In this document: positions 47,910-56,781 of the stretch, piece by piece
Numbering within the stretch: the stretch's first letter is position 1
How the letters are laid out: every line of letters begins with the position of its first letter
Assembly (NCBI GenBank): GCA_020161615.1
Contig: JAIUPD010000010.1
Span: 1 to 64,000, forward strand
Source: Pseudomonadota bacterium
GTDB taxonomy: Bacteria > Pseudomonadota > Alphaproteobacteria > Rhodobacterales > Rhodobacteraceae
Direction of reading: 5' to 3'
DNA length: 64,000 bases
Made by a program: the position numbers and the translations under genes
Notes under the pieces: generated by a model
What the model was told of the DNA's origin: nothing
Database searches by the model: none
What the model saw: the letters and a program-made list of their open reading frames with translations, nothing else

Positions 47910-49340
47910 CTAGGCCACGAATTGCGACACGTATTTCGTGGTCATGTAGCCTGCGACACCCTCGCTGCCGCCTTCCGAGCCATTGCCGCTTTGCCCGACG
48001 CCGCCGAAGGGCGTTTCGGGCAAGGAAATCTGTGGCGTGTTGATGCCGATCATGCCCGCCCGCAAACCGTTGGCGACGCGATGCTGGGTGCGGATCGACT
48101 GGGTATAGCAATAGGCGGCAAGCCCGTAGGGCAGGGCGTTGGCCTGGGTGATCGCCGCGTCCAGATCGTCGAAGCGGATCAGCGCGGCGATCGGTCCGAA
48201 GGGTTCGTCGTTCAGGATCGCCGCATCCGCGGGCAACTGGTCAACCACGGTCGGGGCAAAGAAGTTCCCGGGACCTTTCGGTGCCACGCCGCCGGTCAGC
48301 ACCCGTCCCCCCCGGGCGCGCGCATCCTCGGCCATGGCCGCGACGCGCCGAAGCTGGCGGGCCGAGGCCAGGGGGCCCATCTGGGTCTCGGCCGCCAATC
48401 CGTGACCGAGCCGCAACGCGGCCGCCCGCTGGCTGAAGGCCGAGGCGAAGCGGTCGTAGATATCGGCATGCACGAAAATGCGGGTCGGCGAATTGCAGAC
48501 CTGACCGCAGTTGCGGAACTTGCTGGCTGTAAGCGTGGCCGCGGTGGCCTCGATATCGACATCGCGGTCGATGATCGTCGGCGCGTGCCCGCCAAGCTCC
48601 AAGGTCGTCTTTACCACCTTGTCCGCGGCAATTCGGGACAGCTGCCTGCCCACTTCGGTGCTGCCGGTGAACGACAGCTTGGCAATGCGCCCGGATTCCA
48701 GAAAAGCGGTGCTGAGCAGGGCATTCGAGCCGAAAACCAGGTTGGCCACCCCCGGCGGCAAACCGGCTTCGGCCAAGGCCGTGACCACCGCCGTCGCGGC
48801 CGAAGGAACCTGCTTGCTGCCGATCAGCACCGCCGAGCAGCCCGCCGCGAGGGCCTCGCTGAACTTGCGGGCGACGAACATCAGGGGCACGTTCCAGGAC
48901 GGGATCAGCAGGCAGATTCCGACCGGCTCGCGCTGCACATATTGATGAAACCTCGGATCGCGCGGGGGGATCAGCCGCCCGTATTGCCGCTGCCCCTCGG
49001 CCGCGGACCATTCCATCATCTCGGCCGAGACCGACACCTCCAGGCGGGCCTCGGCCAGCGGTTTGCCCTGCTCGCAGACGATGGCGTGGGCATGGGCCTC
49101 GGCATCGCGCCGCAAGATCGTCGCGGCGCGGCGCAGGATTTCGCCACGCTCGGCAGGCGAGACCTGCCGCCAACGGGCGAAACCCCTTTCAGCGCAGTCC
49201 AGGATGCCGGCGACGCCTTCCGGCGGGGTAAGGGCGATCGAGCCGAGCTCTTCGCCGGTGGCCGGATCGACGAAAGCCACCCATTCCGCAAGCCCGGCCT
49301 GCCATTCCCCGTTCACGAACCCGACATGACGCTTCACCAT
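47910..49340 (-). CDS. Aldehyde dehydrogenase (succinate-semialdehyde dehydrogenase-like)
   Basis: This NAD(P)-dependent dehydrogenase has 476 residues. Key blocks are LLIPSWNVPLMFVARKFSEAL, SFTGSTEVGR, Glu of TTLELGGHAPTII and nucleophilic Cys in FRNCGQVCNSPTRIFVH (the second Cys, about 283). The C-terminus has PFGGVGQSGNGSEGG. The overall pattern resembles GabD-type semialdehyde dehydrogenases. It differs strongly from the tandem pair in cluster 1. Last gene of the long acyl-CoA operon, it could oxidise an aldehyde released by a retro-aldol step. Confidence 0.9.
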   Translation of the reverse strand: MVKRHVGFVNGEWQAGLAEWVAFVDPATGEELGSIALTPPEGVAGILDCAERGFARWRQVSPAERGEILRRAATILRRDAEAHAHAIVCEQGKPLAEARLEVSVSAEMMEWSAAEGQRQYGRLIPPRDPRFHQYVQREPVGICLLIPSWNVPLMFVARKFSEALAAGCSAVLIGSKQVPSAATAVVTALAEAGLPPGVANLVFGSNALLSTAFLESGRIAKLSFTGSTEVGRQLSRIAADKVVKTTLELGGHAPTIIDRDVDIEATAATLTASKFRNCGQVCNSPTRIFVHADIYDRFASAFSQRAAALRLGHGLAAETQMGPLASARQLRRVAAMAEDARARGGRVLTGGVAPKGPGNFFAPTVVDQLPADAAILNDEPFGPIAALIRFDDLDAAITQANALPYGLAAYCYTQSIRTQHRVANGLRAGMIGINTPQISLPETPFGGVGQSGNGSEGGSEGVAGYMTTKYVSQFVA

Positions 49341-49356
49341 GGTTCCGAACCCTTGC

Positions 49357-50229
49357 TTATTGCCAATGGGCGGGCGGCAGGCCCGCTACAGGCGCCTGAA
49401 AAGTCGCCAGACGGGTCTGACCCAGCCCGCCGACATGCACGGTCCGCAGATCCGGCCCGCAGAACGTCAGGCTCGAGGGATGGTCGAGAATGGCGCCGTC
49501 CGGGTCTTCGAACACCAGATGTGCGGTTCCGTCCGGGGCGATTGCATAGAGACGATTGCGCGTGATCTCGGTCACCCAGAGGTTTCCGGCGGCATCGAAG
49601 CGGATCCCGTCGATCAGGGCACCGTCGAAGATCGGATCCGGCCCGAAAACCTCGCGCGGGCCCAGGCTGCCGTCGGGGCGCAGTCGCGCGCGCGACACCC
49701 TGCCTCCCCGGGTTTCCGCGATGTAGAGCCAGTTCATCGCGGCATCCAGACGCACCTCGTTGGTGAAAAGCAGCCCGTCCGTGACGATCCGCGGCCCCTT
49801 GTGATCCATCAGGATGACGTAGCCATCGGGGACGTCGCTCTCCAAAGCCAACAGATGATTGGAGAGCCTCGACGAAACCGAAAGCCAGAGCCGCCCCGCC
49901 GGATCCCGCTCGACGAAATTGGCCGCACCCACGGGAGCGCCCTCGACCCTGTCGAGGAAAACCTGTTCCGAGCCGTCCCGACCGACCTTGTAGAAGCGGC
50001 GCAGCGCGATATTCGCCATGAGGAAGCTGCCATCTTCTGCCATCGTCATGCCGTTGGGTTTGCCACCCATCCGACCGATCAGCCGCTGCTGGCCATCCGC
50101 GGCGATGAAGGTGATGGCGCCCCGGTTGTCCGACACCCAGAGCGAGCCGTCCCGTTCGGCGACGATGCATTCGGGGCGGCTCAACTCGTTGCCGGTAAAG
50201 GTGAAATCCGATGCGCTCAGTTCGAACAT
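49357..50229 (-). CDS. SMP-30/gluconolactonase family protein
   Basis: This six-bladed beta-propeller has 290 residues. The metal-binding Glu is expected in RPECIVAERDGSLWVSDN, and later ligands in SNHLLALE, NEVRLDAAMNWLYIAET and IDGIRFDAAGNLWVTEITRN (Asn and Asp positions). Related enzymes hydrolyse sugar and other lactones with calcium or zinc. It lies between the aldehyde dehydrogenase and the SDR with gaps of 15-16 bases, so it is in the same operon. A lactone intermediate, as also suggested by the MBL hydrolases, would be its substrate. Confidence 0.88.
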   Translation of the reverse strand: MFELSASDFTFTGNELSRPECIVAERDGSLWVSDNRGAITFIAADGQQRLIGRMGGKPNGMTMAEDGSFLMANIALRRFYKVGRDGSEQVFLDRVEGAPVGAANFVERDPAGRLWLSVSSRLSNHLLALESDVPDGYVILMDHKGPRIVTDGLLFTNEVRLDAAMNWLYIAETRGGRVSRARLRPDGSLGPREVFGPDPIFDGALIDGIRFDAAGNLWVTEITRNRLYAIAPDGTAHLVFEDPDGAILDHPSSLTFCGPDLRTVHVGGLGQTRLATFQAPVAGLPPAHWQ

Positions 50230-50244
50230 GACAGCTGCTTTCCC

Positions 50245-51027
50245 TTACAGGCCCTTGGTCATGCCGCCGTCGATATCGATCGCGGCACCATGGATGAAGC
50301 TGCCCGCCTCGGAGAGCAGAAAGGCGATCAGGCCGGCGACATCGCCGGGCTGACCAAAGCGGGTGATCCTCAGATCCGCGATCATCTCACGCCCTGCGCG
50401 GTCCAGGTCACCGTGTCCGGCGTCGCGGGCCCGCTGTTGCAGCAGGCTGTCCAGACGCCCGGTGTCGATCCAGCCCGGGTTGATCGCGTTGACCCGCACC
50501 CCATCGCGGCGGCCGGTTTCGGCCAGCCCCTTGTTGAAGTTCAGCAGGGCGGCGCAGATCGTCCCGCCGATCAACGAGCTTTCCGAAGGGGAATGCGCCA
50601 GCGCGCCGGCAATGGTGATGACCGCCCCTTTCGCTTCCGCGAGGTGAGGCCAGGCAGCGCGCGTCAGGGCGATGGTGCCGAAGAACTTGACGGCGAAGCC
50701 GTGCTGCCAGTCGGCATCGGCCAAGTCCAGCAGGGTGCCGCGGCGGGTCGCCCCGGCGCAGTTGATCAGGGCATCGAGGCGCCCGAACCGCGCGACGACC
50801 TGCCCGACCAGATCGGGCGCGGCAGCGGCGTCGGCCAGATCGGCGGGAAGCGCCAGCACATCGGTCAGCGTCGCCAGCTCGGCCACGGCGTCGGACAGAT
50901 GCGGCGTATCCAGCGCGGCCACGGCCAGGGCATAGCCGCGGGCGGCCAGGGTTCTGGCGGTCTCGCGGCCGATCCCCTGGCTGCCGCCCGTGATCATCGC
51001 GACGGGCTTTTGCGACAGGTTGGTCAT
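50245..51027 (-). CDS. SDR-fold protein lacking the catalytic Tyr-Lys pair
   Basis: This 260-residue Rossmann-fold protein of the short-chain dehydrogenase superfamily has an intact cofactor motif (ITGGSQGIGRETA), NCAG (INCAGATRRG) and VNAINPGWIDTGRL. The catalytic stretch aligned to YxxxK reads GGTICAALLNF, so Tyr and Lys are replaced by Gly and Cys. The neighbouring Ser region is ITIAGALAHS. Standard hydride transfer using Tyr/Lys is therefore unlikely. Other clades with such changes exist, and a non-redox or altered mechanism is possible. It overlaps the BKACE gene by four bases. Confidence 0.82.
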   Translation of the reverse strand: MTNLSQKPVAMITGGSQGIGRETARTLAARGYALAVAALDTPHLSDAVAELATLTDVLALPADLADAAAAPDLVGQVVARFGRLDALINCAGATRRGTLLDLADADWQHGFAVKFFGTIALTRAAWPHLAEAKGAVITIAGALAHSPSESSLIGGTICAALLNFNKGLAETGRRDGVRVNAINPGWIDTGRLDSLLQQRARDAGHGDLDRAGREMIADLRITRFGQPGDVAGLIAFLLSEAGSFIHGAAIDIDGGMTKGL

Positions 51028-51977
51028 GCCATCCTCCTCGTGGCTGAAAAGCGGGTGTTCTCGCGGCCCTTGAGCCCCAGGATCTCGCGTGTCTCGTCGG
51101 GCGTGGCGACGGAGAGACCCATCCCTTCGACCAGGGCGCGCGCCGTTTCGACCTGCGCCCGGTTCGAGACGGAGAGGCGCCCCTTGCCCGCCCAGAGATT
51201 GTCTTCAAGCCCGACGCGGATGTTTCCGCCCAGGGCCAGGCCCGATGCGGCCACGCGCATCTGGTGTCGGCCCGCGCCCAGGACGGACCAGCGGTAATCC
51301 TCGCCGAACAGGCGGTCGGCGGTCCGGCGCATATGGGCGATGTCTTCCGGGTGATTGCCGATGCCGCCCAGCAGGCCAAAGACGCTTTGAACGAAGAACG
51401 GCGGTGTCACCAGGCCACGACCGACGAAATGGGCCAAGGTGTAAAGATGGCCGATGTCATAGCATTCGAACTCGAACCGGGTTCCCCCCGCGCCGCAGGC
51501 CTTCATCGCTTGCTCTATGTCCGCAAGCGAATTGCGAAAGATGTTCGCGCGGCTTCCTTCGAGATAGTCGCGCTCCCAGTCGTGCCGGAACTCGGTGTAG
51601 CGGTCGAGCATCGGGTAAAGCCCGAAATTCATGCTGCCCATGTTCATCGAGGCCAATTCCGGCTCGAACATGATCACCGGTTTGATCCTTTCGGCGACGC
51701 TCATCGTCGGCGCGCCGCCGGTCGTCAGGTTCAGCACGGCATCGGTTCGGTCCGACAGCGCCTGCAGGATCGGGGCGAAGGCCTCGGCGCTCTGATCGGG
51801 GCGGCCGGTCCGGGGATCGCGCGCATGCAGGTGCAGCACCGACGCCCCCGCCTCGGCGGCGCCGAGGGCCGAGGCGACGATTTCCTCGGGCGTGATGGGG
51901 AGATGGGGCGACATGGACGGCGTGTGAATCGAGCCCGTTATCGCACAGGTGATGATGATCTTGTCGCTCGTGCTCAT
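51024..51977 (-). CDS. Beta-keto acid cleavage enzyme (BKACE, DUF849 family)
   Basis: This is a zinc TIM-barrel enzyme of 317 residues. BKACE proteins convert a beta-keto acid and acetyl-CoA to acetoacetate and a new acyl-CoA; 3-keto-5-aminohexanoate cleavage enzyme is the founding member. Zinc ligands are expected in SVLHLHARDP (His49, His51). MNMGSMNFGLYP, ECYDIGHLYTL and GGNIRVGLEDNLW are family blocks. The specificity residues cannot be read by eye. It overlaps genes on both sides by four bases, so is tightly coupled to the DUF35 protein and the SDR. Confidence 0.92.
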   Translation of the reverse strand: MSTSDKIIITCAITGSIHTPSMSPHLPITPEEIVASALGAAEAGASVLHLHARDPRTGRPDQSAEAFAPILQALSDRTDAVLNLTTGGAPTMSVAERIKPVIMFEPELASMNMGSMNFGLYPMLDRYTEFRHDWERDYLEGSRANIFRNSLADIEQAMKACGAGGTRFEFECYDIGHLYTLAHFVGRGLVTPPFFVQSVFGLLGGIGNHPEDIAHMRRTADRLFGEDYRWSVLGAGRHQMRVAASGLALGGNIRVGLEDNLWAGKGRLSVSNRAQVETARALVEGMGLSVATPDETREILGLKGRENTRFSATRRMA

Positions 51978-52399
51978 TCGGGGGCCCTCAGGAAAGCCGG
52001 GATCGCCACACCCTGTTCATGGCGGATCGCCAGCCTCAGCGGCTGGTCGAGGCGCAATTGCGCACCGATTTCTTGCTCGGGATCGAGTCCCACCACGTTC
52101 GAGATCAGCCGCGGCCCCTCGTCCAGTTCGACCACGGCGACGTTGTAGGGCACCCGGTCCTCAAAAGCCGGATTGAAGGCGCGGTGATAGACCACCCAGC
52201 TGATCAGTCTGGCGCCCCCCGAGGCCGGAACCCAGCGGATATCGGGGCCGAGGCAGCCGGGGCACTGGCTGCGGGCCGGCAGCCAGGCCGTCCCGCAGGA
52301 TTCGCAGCGCTGATAGAGCAGATGGCCCTTGCCGAGCGCCTCCCAATAGGGTGCACTCAGGGCATCGATGTCGGGGCGGGGAAACGCGGCCGCGCTCAT
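51974..52399 (-). CDS. OB-fold zinc-ribbon protein (DUF35), thiolase partner
   Basis: This small protein of 141 residues has a rubredoxin-like zinc ribbon (Cys32, Cys35, Cys46, Cys49) and a C-terminal OB-fold (about 55-130, LISWVVYHRAFNPAF and NVAVVELDEGPRLISNVVG). DUF35 proteins bind acyl-CoA and form complexes with thiolase-fold enzymes, for example in the steroid retro-aldolase Ltp2. It follows the thiolase-fold gene by 13 bases, which supports a complex of the two. The BKACE gene overlaps its stop by four bases. Confidence 0.9.
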   Translation of the reverse strand: MSAAAFPRPDIDALSAPYWEALGKGHLLYQRCESCGTAWLPARSQCPGCLGPDIRWVPASGGARLISWVVYHRAFNPAFEDRVPYNVAVVELDEGPRLISNVVGLDPEQEIGAQLRLDQPLRLAIRHEQGVAIPAFLRAPE

Positions 52400-52412
52400 C
52401 CTGCAGGCTCCT

Positions 52413-53537
52413 TCATTGTCCGAGGATCAGGGTCGAATGGGTATGCATCACCCCGCCCTGGTTCGAGATGGCGCAGGTCCGCGCGCCTGAAATCTGGTTG
52501 GCGGCCGTACCGCGCATCTGGCGAACCCCTTCGAGGATCAGCTGCAGCCCCGGCATCCCCGTCTCGGACAAGAGCCCGCCTGCGGTGTTGATCGGCAGAT
52601 CGCCGTCCAGCGCGATCGCGCCCGAGGCGCAGAAGGCACCCCCCTGCCCGCGCGGGCAAAAGCCGTAATCCTCCAGCGACATCAGCGCCGTGATCGTGAA
52701 GCAGTCATAGATCTGGGCCACGTCGATCTCGCGCGGGGTCAGGCCTGCCATGGCAAAGGCCGTCTGCGCCGAGGCCTTCGCCGCCGTGGTCGTCAGATCG
52801 GGGCGCAGCGCGACTTCCCACGATGTCTGCCCCTGGCCGAACCCGAGAATGGGAACGGGTGCCGAAATCCCCTCGCGCCGGGCGAAGTCGGCGCTGGTCA
52901 GCACCACCGCCGCACCGCCGTCCGAGACCAGGCAGCAATCGTCGCGGCGCAGGGGCTCCACGACCATGGGACTGTCCATATAGGCGTCCAAAGTCAGCGG
53001 CTTGCGCAGCTGCGCGCGCGGATTGGTGGCGCCATTCGCCCGACAGGCGACCGAGATCGCCCCCAATTGTTCCGGGGTCGTGCCGAACTGGCCCATGTGG
53101 CGCTGCGCGATCATCGCATAGCCGGCGGGGATGCCGAACCAGCCGAAGATCTCTTCATTGCCCCAGGCCTTGTCATAGGCCTGCCGCGTGCCGGATTTCG
53201 GATTGTCGGCAAAGGTCACCACCGCAACCTCGCATTGCCCGGCGGCAATGGCCATCGCCGCATAGCCGACCAGCGAGGCATTGGCGGCCCCGCCCTGATC
53301 CCAGACCCCGCCGATGCGCGGCACGATTCCCAGATGCTCGGCCAGTTTCTGACCGTACATGAATTCGAAGCGCGAGGTCGGGAACTTGACGAACAAGCCG
53401 TCAACCCGGTCCTTGGCGATGCCGGCATCGGCCAGCGCATGCCGCACCGCCTCGGCGTTCAGGGAATAGGTCGAGCGACCCGGCAGCTTGCCGAAAGCGG
53501 TCTGTCCGATTCCCGCGATGACAACTTCGCCGCGCAT
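52413..53537 (-). CDS. Thiolase-fold protein lacking classical catalytic residues (retro-aldolase-like?)
   Basis: This 374-residue protein is of the SCP2/acetyl-CoA acetyltransferase superfamily. N-terminal EVVIAGIGQTAFGKL and the conserved INTAGGLLSETGMPG region show the fold. The nucleophilic Cys region reads GGAANASLVG (82-91) without Cys, the GHP His motif reads GMP, and the C-terminal Cys motif reads SNQGGVMHTHS. A Claisen thiolase reaction is therefore unlikely. With the DUF35 partner it may be a retro-aldolase like Ltp2, releasing an aldehyde or ketone from a 3-hydroxyacyl-CoA. The aldehyde dehydrogenase of this operon could take the product. Confidence 0.85.
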   Translation of the reverse strand: MRGEVVIAGIGQTAFGKLPGRSTYSLNAEAVRHALADAGIAKDRVDGLFVKFPTSRFEFMYGQKLAEHLGIVPRIGGVWDQGGAANASLVGYAAMAIAAGQCEVAVVTFADNPKSGTRQAYDKAWGNEEIFGWFGIPAGYAMIAQRHMGQFGTTPEQLGAISVACRANGATNPRAQLRKPLTLDAYMDSPMVVEPLRRDDCCLVSDGGAAVVLTSADFARREGISAPVPILGFGQGQTSWEVALRPDLTTTAAKASAQTAFAMAGLTPREIDVAQIYDCFTITALMSLEDYGFCPRGQGGAFCASGAIALDGDLPINTAGGLLSETGMPGLQLILEGVRQMRGTAANQISGARTCAISNQGGVMHTHSTLILGQ

Positions 53538-54730
53538 CAGATCACGCCCTCATCGCGCATTCGGGCATAGGTCTCGGGTGAGAGGCCCAGCCAGTCCTGG
53601 AACACCGCCGCGTTGTCGCGGCCCAGTTCCCCGGACGGACGCAGGTCCACAGTGTCCTGCCCATGAAACCGAAGGGCGGATCGGGGCAGGGCGACGCGGC
53701 CATACATCGGGTGGTCGACCCACTCCAGGGCGCCGCGCGCGTGCAGATGCTCGTCGTTGATCACCTCGTCCAGCGTCCGCACCGGCGCGCAGGGCACCCG
53801 GTGCTCGGAGAGGAGGTCGAACAGCGGCTGCTTGGCGTGCTGGCGGGTGAAGTCCGCGACCATCGCATCGACGTCATCCATCCGCTCCACCCGCTGCTTC
53901 AGGGTCGCCAGCGTCGGATCTTCGCCCAGGTCGGGCCTCTGCATCGCCTCGGTCAGCTGGATCCAGTGCTGGTCGGAAACGCAGATGATGGCGATATGGC
54001 CGTCGCTGGTCGGATAGACGTTATAGGGCGCTTCGGCGAGGCCGGCATGGCGGTTGCCCGTCCGGGGCGGGATGTCGCCATGACTGCCGTAATAGAGCCC
54101 CAGGGACGAGCTGAGCGAGGGATAGAGCGCCTCCATCATCGCCACTTCGACCAGGCGACCGCGGCCTGTCACCGCCCGGTCATAGAGCGCCGTCACGAGG
54201 CCGGCGTAAAGATGGACGCCGCCGAAGAAGTCGGCAATGGCGGGCCCGGCCTTGACCGGCGGCCGGTCGGGGAAGCCCGTCGTGCTCATCACCGCCGTCA
54301 TGGCCTGCACGGTCAGGTCCATCGCGGGGTATTTCGCCTTGGGGCCGGAACGGCCATAGCCCGATCCGGCGGCATAGACGAGGTCGGGCTTGATCGCCTT
54401 CAGATCCTCATAGCCCACGCCAAGCTTGTCCATCGTGCCCGGCGCGTAGTTCTCGACCACCGCATCGGCGCGCTTCACCATCGCGCGGAAAAGGTCGCGG
54501 CCCTGTTCGGTCTTCAGGTTCAGCGAGACCATGTCCTTGTTTGAATTGAGCATCGCGAAGGGCAGGGCGGCGCCGCCGACCACGGTACGCCGCCGCAGCG
54601 GATCGCCGCGCGGGGGTTCGATCTTGATCACCCGCGCCCCCGCCATCGCCAGCAGGAAGGTGCAATAGGGTCCGTTATAGATCTGGCCGACGTCGATGAT
54701 CGTCACGCCATGCAAGGGTCCGGTGTTCAT
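53537..54730 (-). CDS. CaiB/BaiF family (class III) CoA-transferase
   Basis: This enzyme has 397 residues and the family pattern: VTIIDVGQIYNGPYCTFLLAM, GARVIKIEPPRGDPLR and DAVVENYAPGTMDKLGVGYEDL. AMDLTVQAMTAVMSTTG holds the likely catalytic Asp138. It would place CoA on the acid entering this pathway. It overlaps the thiolase-fold gene by one base (TGATG) and is two bases from the enoyl-CoA hydratase, so the genes are coupled. It differs from the cluster 1 enzyme in the N-terminal region. Confidence 0.92.
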   Translation of the reverse strand: MNTGPLHGVTIIDVGQIYNGPYCTFLLAMAGARVIKIEPPRGDPLRRRTVVGGAALPFAMLNSNKDMVSLNLKTEQGRDLFRAMVKRADAVVENYAPGTMDKLGVGYEDLKAIKPDLVYAAGSGYGRSGPKAKYPAMDLTVQAMTAVMSTTGFPDRPPVKAGPAIADFFGGVHLYAGLVTALYDRAVTGRGRLVEVAMMEALYPSLSSSLGLYYGSHGDIPPRTGNRHAGLAEAPYNVYPTSDGHIAIICVSDQHWIQLTEAMQRPDLGEDPTLATLKQRVERMDDVDAMVADFTRQHAKQPLFDLLSEHRVPCAPVRTLDEVINDEHLHARGALEWVDHPMYGRVALPRSALRFHGQDTVDLRPSGELGRDNAAVFQDWLGLSPETYARMRDEGVI

Positions 54731-54732
54731 CC

Positions 54733-55506
54733 CTATCTTCCTTCAAATCTGGGGGCGCGCTTCTGGGCGAAGGCGCGGGCGCCTTCCTCGACGTCGCCGG
54801 TCGTCTGCAAGAGCCTGTTTGCCATCTGCTCGGCGCGGAGTCCGGCCTGGAGGTCCATGTCATAACTGCGCAGCGCCAGCTCCTTCGAGGCGCGGACAGC
54901 CAGCGGCGCGTTGTCTGCAAGTTCCTGGGCCAGGGCCAGCGCGGCGGCCTCCAGCCGATCGCGGGGCACGATCCGATTGATCAACCCCCAGCGCAAAGCC
55001 TCCTCGGCCTCCATGCGGCGCCCGGTGAGCAGCAGCTCCATGCCGATGGCATGGGGCAATTGCTTGAGGATCCGCTGGGTCCCGCCGTTGGCCGCGATCA
55101 CGCCCCGCCGCACCTCGGTCACCGCAAAGCTCGCCTCGGTCGAGGCCAGCCGGATGTCGGTTGCCATCATCAGGGTCATGCCCCCGCCCAGGCAATAGCC
55201 GTTGATCGCCGCCACGACCGGCTTGTAAAGCTCGATTCCCCGGTTCAGCAGCATGCCGTTCTGCGGGTTCCAGAGGTCCGACAAAGGGGGGCCGGCGGTG
55301 ACGAAATCCCGCAGGTCCGCGCCGGCGCAGAAGGCCCGGTCCCCCGCGCCGGCGATCACCACGGCCCTTACCGCATCGTCATCGCGAACGGCGGTCCAGG
55401 CCTCGGTCAGCGCTGCGTAATGCGCCGCATCCAGCGCGTTCATCTTCTCGGGGCGGTTGATGGTGATCCGGGCCACCGGGCCATCGCGGACGAGGTCGAT
55501 CGACAT
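54733..55506 (-). CDS. Enoyl-CoA hydratase
   Basis: This crotonase has 257 residues from the ATG at 55506, which shares a base with the acyl-CoA dehydrogenase stop. The blocks ITINRPEKMNALDAAHYAAL, RAFCAGADLRDF, AINGYCLGGGMTLMMATDIRLA and AVTEVRRGVIAANGGTQRIL are visible. The family's second Glu position falls in the segment AVTEVRRG. It would act after the acyl-CoA dehydrogenase, giving a 3-hydroxyacyl-CoA, which fits cleavage by a retro-aldolase rather than oxidation and thiolysis, since no 3-hydroxyacyl-CoA dehydrogenase with intact residues is in the operon. Confidence 0.9.
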   Translation of the reverse strand: MSIDLVRDGPVARITINRPEKMNALDAAHYAALTEAWTAVRDDDAVRAVVIAGAGDRAFCAGADLRDFVTAGPPLSDLWNPQNGMLLNRGIELYKPVVAAINGYCLGGGMTLMMATDIRLASTEASFAVTEVRRGVIAANGGTQRILKQLPHAIGMELLLTGRRMEAEEALRWGLINRIVPRDRLEAAALALAQELADNAPLAVRASKELALRSYDMDLQAGLRAEQMANRLLQTTGDVEEGARAFAQKRAPRFEGR

Positions 55507-56705
55507 CAATCGACCTCGCGGCTGCCGTTGCGGATCAGATCGCGGGCGATCACCATGCGGTGCACCTCGGAGGGGCCTTCGCCGATCCGCTTGATCCGCG
55601 TCTCGCGGAACCAGCGTTCCAGCGGGAGTTCCTTGGCCACGCCCATCCCGCCCAGGATCTGCACGCAGCGATCCACGACCCGGTTTGCTGCTTCGCTGGC
55701 GAAAAGCTTGGCGACCGATGCCTCCAGCTTGATGTTCGCGCCCCGCTCGGCGCGCCAGGCGGCCTGGTAGACCAGCAGCCGCGCGGCCCTGAGATCGACC
55801 TCGCTGTCGGCCAGCATCCATTGGATCGCCTGATGTTCGGCCAGCTTCTTGCCGAAGGTCTCGCGATCACGCGCCCAGTCGAGCGCGATGTCCAGCGCTG
55901 CCTGCGCGGTTCCGATGCACGTTGCGGCATAGGGCACGCGCTGGTGTACCAGCCAATCCTCGGCCAGCGCGAAACCTTGGCCTTCCTCGCCCAGCCGGTT
56001 CGCCACCGGAATCCGGCAGTCTTCAAAGGTCAGCTGGTAGGGGGAATAGGAACGGATCACATCGATGGGCTCTAGCGTCAGGCCCGGCGTGCCGATGTCG
56101 ACGATGAAGCTCGTGATCCCGCCGCGCGCCTGCGGATCGCCCGTTCGGGCAAACACGACACCCCAGGTCGCCTGGCCCGCACCGGTGATCCAGACCTTCG
56201 TGCCGTTGAGCACATAATGGTCGCCATCGCGGACCGCGCGCGTGCGGATCGCCCGGGCCGGATCCGACCCGCCACTGGGTTCCGAGATCGCCACGAAGGT
56301 CTTGTCGCCGTTGGCGATGCAGGGGACCGCATAGCGCGCGATCTGGTCCGCGTTCCCCTTGAAGATCACGTTGGGCGGATCGAAGCCGAAGGCGCCGCCG
56401 GCCGGGACATAGGCACCCATGCGGCATTTGGCGGCCTCTTCGGCGACGACGACCTGGCCCAGCAGGCTGAGCCCCGCGCCGCCATGGTCCACGGGCGATT
56501 GCACGCACCAGATCCCCAAGTCCCGCGCCTGCTTGCGCAGCCCCTCGAGGACATCCTTCGGGAACTCATAGGAATCGCTCGGCAGCGCCTCTTCAGCCGG
56601 GCGCACCTGGCCGGTCATGAACTTGCGCAGCATGTCGCGCATCGCGCGCAGCTCTTCCGGCATCTGCCAACCCAGCAGCCCGATTTCCTCGCCATCGTAG
56701 GACAC
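55506..56705 (-). CDS. Acyl-CoA dehydrogenase
   Basis: This FAD enzyme of 399 residues desaturates an acyl-CoA. It starts at a GTG at 56705, preceded by GGGAGG. The three-part fold is evident: N-terminal helices with WCVQSPVDHGGAGLSLLGQVVVAEE, and beta domain with AISEPSGGSDPARAIRTRA and VLNGTKVWITGAGQATWGVVF. The C-terminal domain contains ILGGMGVAKELPLERWFRETR and IGEGPSEVHRMVIAR, whose Glu is the probable base. First gene of the minus-strand operon, its promoter region contains the 19-base motif at 56782. Confidence 0.93.
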   Translation of the reverse strand: MSYDGEEIGLLGWQMPEELRAMRDMLRKFMTGQVRPAEEALPSDSYEFPKDVLEGLRKQARDLGIWCVQSPVDHGGAGLSLLGQVVVAEEAAKCRMGAYVPAGGAFGFDPPNVIFKGNADQIARYAVPCIANGDKTFVAISEPSGGSDPARAIRTRAVRDGDHYVLNGTKVWITGAGQATWGVVFARTGDPQARGGITSFIVDIGTPGLTLEPIDVIRSYSPYQLTFEDCRIPVANRLGEEGQGFALAEDWLVHQRVPYAATCIGTAQAALDIALDWARDRETFGKKLAEHQAIQWMLADSEVDLRAARLLVYQAAWRAERGANIKLEASVAKLFASEAANRVVDRCVQILGGMGVAKELPLERWFRETRIKRIGEGPSEVHRMVIARDLIRNGSREVD

Positions 56706-56781
56706 GTCGTTTCCCTCCCTTGCCGTCGCCGGATTACTGCTCGCGACTCGGCGCGCAGACGCAGTAGACATCAGCAGCATC

